NCBI GenBank assembly: GCA_017525225.1
Contig: JAFXTB010000037.1
Span: 1 to 64,000 of the forward strand
Reading direction: 5' to 3'
DNA: 64,000 nt
From: Kiritimatiellia bacterium
GTDB taxonomy: Bacteria > Verrucomicrobiota > Kiritimatiellia > RFP12 > UBA1067
The translations under genes were made by a program, and so were the position numbers. Under the pieces are notes generated by a model. It saw only the letters and a list, made by a program, of their open reading frames with translations. It did no database searches and was not told the DNA's origin. Within the stretch, counting starts at the first letter, position 1. Each line of letters begins with the position of its first letter. Below, piece after piece: positions 58,876 through 64,000 of this stretch.

Positions 58876-59577
58876 ATGAATACGACAGCAAACAGCATGA
58901 CAAGGCGCGGGTTCATCGGCGTGGCGACGGGAGCCGCCGCGTCGGGGATGGCGCTTGTTGCAAAAGGAGAAATGAAAATGAAGGAAATCAAGCTTGAGGC
59001 GTTACCGTATGCAGAGGATGCGCTGGCGCCGGCCATTTCAGCGAAGACGATATCGTTCCACTACGGGAAGCACCATGCCGGATACGTGAAGACGCTGAAC
59101 GGTCTCGTTGCGGGAACGTCGTACGCGGAACTTTCCCTGGAGGAGATCGTCCGCACCGCCGCTGCGCGCGGCGACGCGGCGATCTTCAACAACGCGGCGC
59201 AGACGTGGAACCACACGTTCTACTGGAATTCGCTCGCGCCGGCCGGGAAGGGCGGTGCGCCGTCCGCCGCGCTGCTTGCGGCCATCGAGGCGGCGTTCGG
59301 TTCGTTTGACGCCTGCAAGGCGGCGCTCGCGGATGCGGCTGTCAAGCGCTTCGGCAGCGGCTGGGCGTGGCTCGTCGCGGAGAACGGCAAGGTGAAGGTG
59401 GAAAGCACGCCCAACGCCGAAACGCCGATTACGCGCTCTGGCGTGAAGCCCTTGCTGGTGGTCGATGTGTGGGAACACGCCTATTACCTCGACTGGCAGA
59501 ATCTCCGCGCGGACTATGCGAAGACGGTCATCGGAACCCTCCTCGACTGGAACGCCGCCTCCCGCCGCTTCGGATGA
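58876..59577 (+). CDS. Tat-exported iron superoxide dismutase
   Basis: A 233-residue protein: a twin-Arg signal (MTRRGFIGVATGAAASGMAL) in front of a full Fe/Mn-SOD of about 195 residues. Metal ligands can be placed at H62 (ISFHYGKHH), H113 (WNHTFYW), D197 and H201 (VVDVWEHAYYLDWQN). The Gln of AAQTWNH (Q109) points to the iron type. It removes superoxide, probably in the periplasm, which is uncommon for Fe-SOD. A second ATG (MKMKEIKLEALPY) just at the start of the mature enzyme could give a cytoplasmic form. No ribosome-binding site precedes the first ATG. It overlaps the next gene. Confidence 0.9.
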   Translation: MNTTANSMTRRGFIGVATGAAASGMALVAKGEMKMKEIKLEALPYAEDALAPAISAKTISFHYGKHHAGYVKTLNGLVAGTSYAELSLEEIVRTAAARGDAAIFNNAAQTWNHTFYWNSLAPAGKGGAPSAALLAAIEAAFGSFDACKAALADAAVKRFGSGWAWLVAENGKVKVESTPNAETPITRSGVKPLLVVDVWEHAYYLDWQNLRADYAKTVIGTLLDWNAASRRFG

Positions 59578-60548
59578 TGAAGTTTCTCCAGGCTGTTTCG
59601 GCGTGGCTCGCGAAGTGGACGCCGCTCTTCATCGCGGGCGTGGCGGTGGCTACGTACTTCATGCCGGGTGCCTTCGCATGGGTGCGCGGCTATACGCAGA
59701 CGGCCGTCCTCGGCGTGATCATGCTCACGATGGGCATGACGCTCAAGGACGAGGACTTCCGCATCCTTGCGTCGCGTCCGCTGGACATGGTCGTCGGCGC
59801 GCTCGCGCAGTTCACGTTCATGCCGCTCATCGCGTGGACGCTTGTCCGCGTGCTGGGGCTGCCGCGCGAGGTCGGCGTGGGGTTGATGCTCGTGGGGTGC
59901 TGCCCGGGCGGCGTATCCTCCAACATCATGAGCTTCCTCTGCAAGGGCGACGTGGCGTTCTCCGTGGGGATGACGACGGTCTCGACCCTTGCCGCGCCGC
60001 TGATGACGCCGTTTCTCATGCTGTGGCTTGCTGGCGAAACCGTGGACGTGGACGCGATCGGGATGTTCAAGTCCATCCTGATCGTCACGATCGCGCCGAT
60101 CGCGTTGGGGTACGTGCTCAACGCGATGTTCGAGAAAAGGAGCGGCTATCGCGAGGCGTTGAAGGTGATGCCGGGCGTGGCGGTCTTGGGGCTGGCGTGC
60201 ATCGTGGGCGGGGTCGTCTCGGCGCACGGCGAGAGCATCGTGAAGTCGGGCGCGCTCATCTTCGCGGGCGTGTTCCTGCACAATTCGCTCGGATACGTGC
60301 TGGGCTATCTTTCCGGCGTCGCGGCGCGGTTCACGCAGCCGAAGCGGCGTACGATCTCCATCGAAGTGGGGATGCAGAACGCGGGGCTTGCGACGGTGCT
60401 TGCGGGCAAGCACTTCCCGGCGATGCCCGAGGCCGCCGTCGCGTCGGCCGTGTCGTGCGTGTGGCACTCCGTATCGGGCGCGCTGCTCGCAGGTGTCTTC
60501 AACGCCGCCGACGCACTGGTGGAATTCAGGAAGAGTGTAAAGAAATGA
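59574..60548 (+). CDS. Bile acid:sodium symporter (BASS) family transporter
   Basis: A protein of about 324 residues with nine to ten hydrophobic segments. The BASS signatures are seen in LGVIMLTMGMTLKDEDFRIL, VGLMLVGCCPGGVSSNIMSFLCKGDVAFSV and ISIEVGMQNAGLATVLAGKHF (the GMQNxGLA motif). The family moves organic acids or sterols with sodium; pyruvate, pantoate and bile acids are known substrates in different members. The substrate here is open. It begins within the SOD stop codon (either ATG of an ATGATG pair), so the two genes are translationally coupled. Confidence 0.9.
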   Translation: MMKFLQAVSAWLAKWTPLFIAGVAVATYFMPGAFAWVRGYTQTAVLGVIMLTMGMTLKDEDFRILASRPLDMVVGALAQFTFMPLIAWTLVRVLGLPREVGVGLMLVGCCPGGVSSNIMSFLCKGDVAFSVGMTTVSTLAAPLMTPFLMLWLAGETVDVDAIGMFKSILIVTIAPIALGYVLNAMFEKRSGYREALKVMPGVAVLGLACIVGGVVSAHGESIVKSGALIFAGVFLHNSLGYVLGYLSGVAARFTQPKRRTISIEVGMQNAGLATVLAGKHFPAMPEAAVASAVSCVWHSVSGALLAGVFNAADALVEFRKSVKK

Positions 60549-61360
60549 TGTCCGCATTCACATCGCTGTTGCAGGCCTGCCTTGCAGTTGTTGTCGCGAC
60601 GTTAATAGTTGTCTGGGCCTGCGATTGCGGCTTTGTCCCATTGCGTAAGTTTGCCGCATTCGTCCGGCGTCCGATGGTGGAAATAGTTCTTGTCGCGGCA
60701 ATTGCCTTGGGTTTCATACGCCATGGCTCAACAAAAGGTACCAACGGCCTGGATCGCTCGGGTACTGGCCTTGACTCATGCAGGTACTCAGAGGTGCAGA
60801 GTGGCGAGTTGAGTGAGGCCGGGGTACTTCGTAGCGGGGCGTCTGCCGCCGGACATAGGTTTACGGGCATAGCCTGCAGATCCAATTCAGTCGCGCTTGA
60901 TGTGGCGTTGGAAGGTTTTGAGGTCCCTCCGTTTCTGGAGTTCTTTGCGCGGACAAACCTTGTTGAAGGCCAATGGACGCCAATAGGTTGGGTAGAGACG
61001 GAGATTGGCGAGACCAACCTTTCCGTCGAGGTCGAGGCGGACCGTCTGCCTGGAGGCGTGATGCCACAGGCCGCCTTCTTCGCTGCGATGGCGTATGACG
61101 GACTGGGAGGGGACGATGACGACGATGACAATGATGGAATCTCAAACGCCGACGAACGTGCAATCGCCTCCGCATTTGTTGGCAACATTAAAAGCGGCAA
61201 CGATATAATTACGGCGTGGCGTGATGCAAATGATACGGCCAAAGGCCGAAATGCGTGCGTAATCGATTGTTCAAGAACTCCACATCAATTTTGGTTCTGG
61301 GATGAATCATCTGGAAGCCCCATTTGGACAAAAAAAGAGAAAGGAGTAGCATCATGGTAA
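60545..61360 (+). CDS. Membrane-anchored protein with calcium-binding Asp repeat
   Basis: A 271-residue protein that I do not recognise. Two hydrophobic segments lie at the N-terminus (about 10-30 and 45-62). The middle part (VALEGFEVPPFLEFFARTN, TPIGWVETEIGETNLSVEVEA) looks like a small beta-domain seen in PVC surface proteins. Near residue 195 it has an acidic loop (GGDDDDDDNDGISNADE) of the thrombospondin type 3 or dockerin-like calcium class. GC content falls through the gene. It overlaps the BASS stop and the next gene. It could be a captured gene in the efflux cluster. Confidence 0.55.
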   Translation: MMSAFTSLLQACLAVVVATLIVVWACDCGFVPLRKFAAFVRRPMVEIVLVAAIALGFIRHGSTKGTNGLDRSGTGLDSCRYSEVQSGELSEAGVLRSGASAAGHRFTGIACRSNSVALDVALEGFEVPPFLEFFARTNLVEGQWTPIGWVETEIGETNLSVEVEADRLPGGVMPQAAFFAAMAYDGLGGDDDDDDNDGISNADERAIASAFVGNIKSGNDIITAWRDANDTAKGRNACVIDCSRTPHQFWFWDESSGSPIWTKKEKGVASW

Positions 61361-61851
61361 AACCATCCTTAATTCGTGCGATTGCAGTAAGTACCACATT
61401 GGTTTGTGGTGTTTATAGCGAAGGTATCACAAACATCATCCAGTGTATTAATACAAACTTAACAGCGGATGTCCTGATGCAGTTTCCTACAAACGCGACA
61501 GCCACAGCGCAGAATTGCGTGTTGGCCTTCGTCAAAGGTAGCGTGAGTGGGGATTTGAAAATGTTTGCCTCGCCATTTTCAAATCAAATACTCTCTTCGG
61601 AATTTGGCGTTTCCAGCTTAGATAGTATCCCAGCGTCCGTGAGCAATGAATTCTCGGTATTGATGTTGTCTATCTCGAACTGCACCAACAAGGTTATTTC
61701 TTATAACGAAACAACAAACAATGGGGTGATTAAAGCCAATATAACGCTCCATAGACAAGGAGAGAACTACAATCGTGCTGAGGTGTCTCATCTTGACATA
61801 ACACAAACAAATAATGTCTGGCGCATTATCAATTGGGATGTTGACGAATAA
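61354..61851 (+). CDS. Small secreted protein of unknown function
   Basis: A 165-residue protein with a signal peptide (IRAIAVSTTLVCGVYS) and a mature part rich in Asn, Ser and Thr (NTNLTADVLMQFPTNATATAQN, SNCTNKVISYNETTNNG). I find no known domain; the plan (a small alpha/beta domain with a C-terminal NNVWRIINWDVDE) resembles NTF2-like or DUF-type lipoprotein domains, but this is not firm. AAGGAG lies 7 nt before the ATG. It is clearly AT-richer than all core genes of the window, which points to recent gain. Confidence 0.6.
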   Translation: MVKPSLIRAIAVSTTLVCGVYSEGITNIIQCINTNLTADVLMQFPTNATATAQNCVLAFVKGSVSGDLKMFASPFSNQILSSEFGVSSLDSIPASVSNEFSVLMLSISNCTNKVISYNETTNNGVIKANITLHRQGENYNRAEVSHLDITQTNNVWRIINWDVDE

Positions 61852-61879
61852 TGGATTTAAGCAAGAAGGAATCAAGCAG

Positions 61880-64000
61880 ATGAAACTAGGAATAAGACAG
61901 TCGATCGACCAGATCAAGACGTTCTCGCGGACGTTCGTGGAAAGGCCGCGTTTCGCGATGGTGATCGCCATCGTGCTGACGATGGCCGGCGTGATGGCCA
62001 TCAAGTGGCTGCCCGTCTCGCAATATCCGCGCCTCACGCCTCCGTCCATTTCGGTGACGTACAACTATCCGGGCGCGAACGCCAAGGAAATATTGAACAC
62101 CGTGGCCATGCCGATCGAGGACGAGGTCAACGGCGTGGACGACATGCTCTACATGGTAGGTTCCTGTTCCGATACCGGCAACTACCAGCTGCAGGTGTCG
62201 TTCGAGGTCGAGTCCGACCGCGACATGGACATGGTCAAGGTGCAGAACCGCGTGGCGCAGGCCGAGGCAAAGCTGCCTTCTGAGGTCAAGCAGCTCGGCG
62301 GACGCATCCGCGCCCAGGCCGAGGACATGCTGGGCGTCATCTGCCTGCGTTCGCCGAAGGGAACCATGTCGCGCCTGCAGATTTCCGACTACATCTACGG
62401 CAACATCCAGCCGGTGCTGCTGCGCATCCCCGGCGTGGGCGAAGCGACGGTGTACGGGCCCAAGCTGTCCATGCGCGTGTGGATGGATCCCGACCGCATG
62501 GCGGCGCAGGGGCTCAACTCCGAGGAAGTGATTGCCGCCGTCACGAAGCAGAACATCCAGGCGAGCGTCGGCTCCGTCGGCTCGTCCCCCATCCCCTCGC
62601 ATGGCGCGAAGGTCTATACGATCACGGCCAAGGGCCGCCTGATGACGCCTAAGGAGTTCAACGAGATCGTGGTCCGCCGCGATGCGAACGGCGGACTTGT
62701 CAAGCTCAAGGACATCGCCCGCACCGAGATCGGCGAAGAGAACTACATGTTCACCGGCCAGTTCAACGCCGGGAACGCCGTCTCCATCGCGCTCCAGCAG
62801 AAGCCCGGCGCGAACGCCATCGCCACGATGGACCAGATCTACAAGGAAATGGACCGCCTGGCGCAGTCCTTCCCCGACGATCTCGAATGGATCACGCCGT
62901 ACGACGCCACCGACTACGTGCGCATGTGCGTCAAGGAAATCGTCCTCACGCTGCTCATCACGTTCTCGCTGGTGGTGCTCGTGTGCTACATCTTCCTTCA
63001 GGACTGGCGCGCGACGCTCATTCCCTGCCTCACGATTCCGGTCTCGCTCTGCTCCACCTTCATCCTGATGGCGGTGCTCGGCTACTCGATCAACATCCTC
63101 ACCCTGTTCGGACTGGTGCTCGCCATCGGCGTGGTGGTGGACGACTGCATCGTCGTCGTGGAGCGCGTGCAGTTCCTCATCGAGACGCGCGGGCTCAATG
63201 CGAAGGAGGCGACCATCCAGGCGATGAGCGACGTCACCTCGGCCGTCATCGCCACGACGCTCGTGCTTCTGGGCATCTTCGTGCCGGTCGGCTTCATGAG
63301 CGGCATCACGGGCCGCATCTACCAGCAGTTCTCCGTGACGCTTTCGGCGGCGGTGTGCTTCTCGACGGTGTGTGCGCTCACGCTCGCGCCCGCTCTCTGC
63401 TCGCTCATCCTGCGCGAGGCGCGTCCGTTCAAGCACGGCCCGCTCGCCTGGTTCAACTGGTGCGTCGAGCATTTCAAGGGTCTGTTCGTCATGGCGGCGA
63501 AATGGCTTGCTAGCCGCATCTTCCTCGCGGGTGTATTGCTGGTCCTCACGGTCCTGCTTACCGTCTCACTCTTCACGAAGACGCAGACGGCCTTCCTGCC
63601 TGACGAGGACCAGCGCGTCATCTTCGCCTCGATGGAGATGCCCGAGGGCACGGCGCGCGACCGCAGCCGCGACACGGCCCTGCGCGCCGTGGAGATGCTG
63701 CGCACCCTGCCGGAGGTCGAGAGCGTCCTTTCCATCACGGGCTGGGGCATGATCGGCGGGCGCGGCGAGAACCAGACGACGCTCATCATCGACCTCAAGG
63801 GCTGGGACAAGCGTCCGCTGCCCGAACAGCACGCCGCCATGCTCGTAGGCCGGATACAGGCCATGCTGGCGGCCGTGCCGGAGCCGAAGTGGCAGGTGTT
63901 CATGCCGCCGGCCATTCCCGGCCTCGGCATGTCGAACGGCATATCCGTCCACATCCAGGACAAGGCGGAGGCTGATCCGATGAAGATGGACGAGGTCAAG
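61880..64000 (+). CDS. RND efflux pump, inner-membrane transporter (cut by window end)
   Basis: At least 707 residues; the gene runs off the window. It starts MKLGIRQSIDQIKTFSRTFVERPRFAMV, with AAGGA 9 nt upstream, and continues with the AcrB/MexB pattern: WLPVSQYPRLTPPSISVTYNYPGA, the docking and porter domains, then the proton-relay helix 4 motif VVVDDCIVVVERVQ with D421 and D422. Only the first half of the usual 1030 or so residues is complete. It should pair with the adaptor at 57613 under the TetR regulator. An SOD, a BASS transporter and two orphan genes now lie between adaptor and pump. Confidence 0.93.
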   Translation, partial: MKLGIRQSIDQIKTFSRTFVERPRFAMVIAIVLTMAGVMAIKWLPVSQYPRLTPPSISVTYNYPGANAKEILNTVAMPIEDEVNGVDDMLYMVGSCSDTGNYQLQVSFEVESDRDMDMVKVQNRVAQAEAKLPSEVKQLGGRIRAQAEDMLGVICLRSPKGTMSRLQISDYIYGNIQPVLLRIPGVGEATVYGPKLSMRVWMDPDRMAAQGLNSEEVIAAVTKQNIQASVGSVGSSPIPSHGAKVYTITAKGRLMTPKEFNEIVVRRDANGGLVKLKDIARTEIGEENYMFTGQFNAGNAVSIALQQKPGANAIATMDQIYKEMDRLAQSFPDDLEWITPYDATDYVRMCVKEIVLTLLITFSLVVLVCYIFLQDWRATLIPCLTIPVSLCSTFILMAVLGYSINILTLFGLVLAIGVVVDDCIVVVERVQFLIETRGLNAKEATIQAMSDVTSAVIATTLVLLGIFVPVGFMSGITGRIYQQFSVTLSAAVCFSTVCALTLAPALCSLILREARPFKHGPLAWFNWCVEHFKGLFVMAAKWLASRIFLAGVLLVLTVLLTVSLFTKTQTAFLPDEDQRVIFASMEMPEGTARDRSRDTALRAVEMLRTLPEVESVLSITGWGMIGGRGENQTTLIIDLKGWDKRPLPEQHAAMLVGRIQAMLAAVPEPKWQVFMPPAIPGLGMSNGISVHIQDKAEADPMKMDEVK

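Noticed and set aside
1-64000. tRNA, rRNA or riboswitch genes
   Set aside because: I looked for cloverleaf-type ends (GGTTCGA with CCA) and known leader folds in the intergenic gaps and saw none that I could support. A covariance-model search would be needed to exclude small RNAs.

Overview
The window reads as a chromosome segment of an uncultured, GC-rich, Gram-negative gut or sediment bacterium of the PVC superphylum. Kiritimatiellota or Lentisphaerota is my best guess. This is inference from gene content: many secreted glycosidases without any SusC/SusD pair, DUF1080 and Gfo/Idh proteins with export signals, a PD40/CXXCH/SUMF1 fusion protein, Tat-exported enzymes, stand-alone TonB-system parts, and four-helix-bundle (S23) genes. 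No rRNA or tRNA gene was seen, so the placement is not proven.

Layout. 1-6.4 kb is an accessory zone: a HipA/CtkA-like kinase, an S23 'suffix-domain' protein between two palindromic heptamer arrays, an IS whose transposase carries a DruA-like (DUF4338) N-terminus and needs a -1 frameshift, and an O-antigen-ligase-like membrane protein. 6.4-14.6 kb holds nagA, a beta-helix/propeller lyase candidate, a second S23 gene between inverted heptamer arrays, class II fructose-bisphosphate aldolase and a secreted five-bladed-propeller protein. 14.6-23.9 kb holds rpsU, a giant exported PD40/CXXCH/SUMF1 protein, two GYF-like coiled-coil proteins, proC, a fumarase-C domain protein, a YqiA-like hydrolase and an MFS transporter. 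23.9-33.4 kb holds a GH2 enzyme and a five-gene catabolic operon (nagB, DUF1080 lipoprotein, Tat Gfo/Idh, sugar isomerase, IolB-like), with a convergent XylR-type AraC regulator. 33.5-40.7 kb holds a LamG protein, a Tat deacetylase-like protein, a decayed AAA_14/DUF4143 gene and a second GH2 enzyme. 40.7-46.4 kb is a tight operon: era, TPR, ExbB, ExbD, a Pro-rich membrane protein and pyrE. 46.4-55.5 kb is a glycan-degradation operon: GH127, GH42-like, a TIM-barrel enzyme and a C69 peptidase/deacetylase fusion. 55.6-64 kb holds a stand-alone AICAR transformylase, a TetR regulator with an AcrR-type operator, an RND adaptor, Fe-SOD, a BASS transporter, two orphan AT-richer genes and an RND pump cut by the window end.

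How the parts work together. Polymers are cut outside or in the periplasm by the GH2, GH127, GH42-like, GH32/43-like and lyase-like enzymes. Amino sugars pass through NagA and NagB. The nagB operon adds an exported oxidoreductase plus keto-glycoside hydrolase pair that suggests C3-oxidative deglycosylation.

The most unusual signal is repeat biology. Arrays with an exact 7-nt period occur at eight or more places, usually at or just after stop codons. Two array pairs bracket S23-type genes, and one array lies in frame inside a GH2 gene. A separate short palindromic element (9-bp stem, 3-nt loop, CTACC tail) is read in the same frame inside two exported proteins, three copies in all. A third theme is -10 boxes placed 6-7 nt before the start codon, which predicts leaderless mRNAs.
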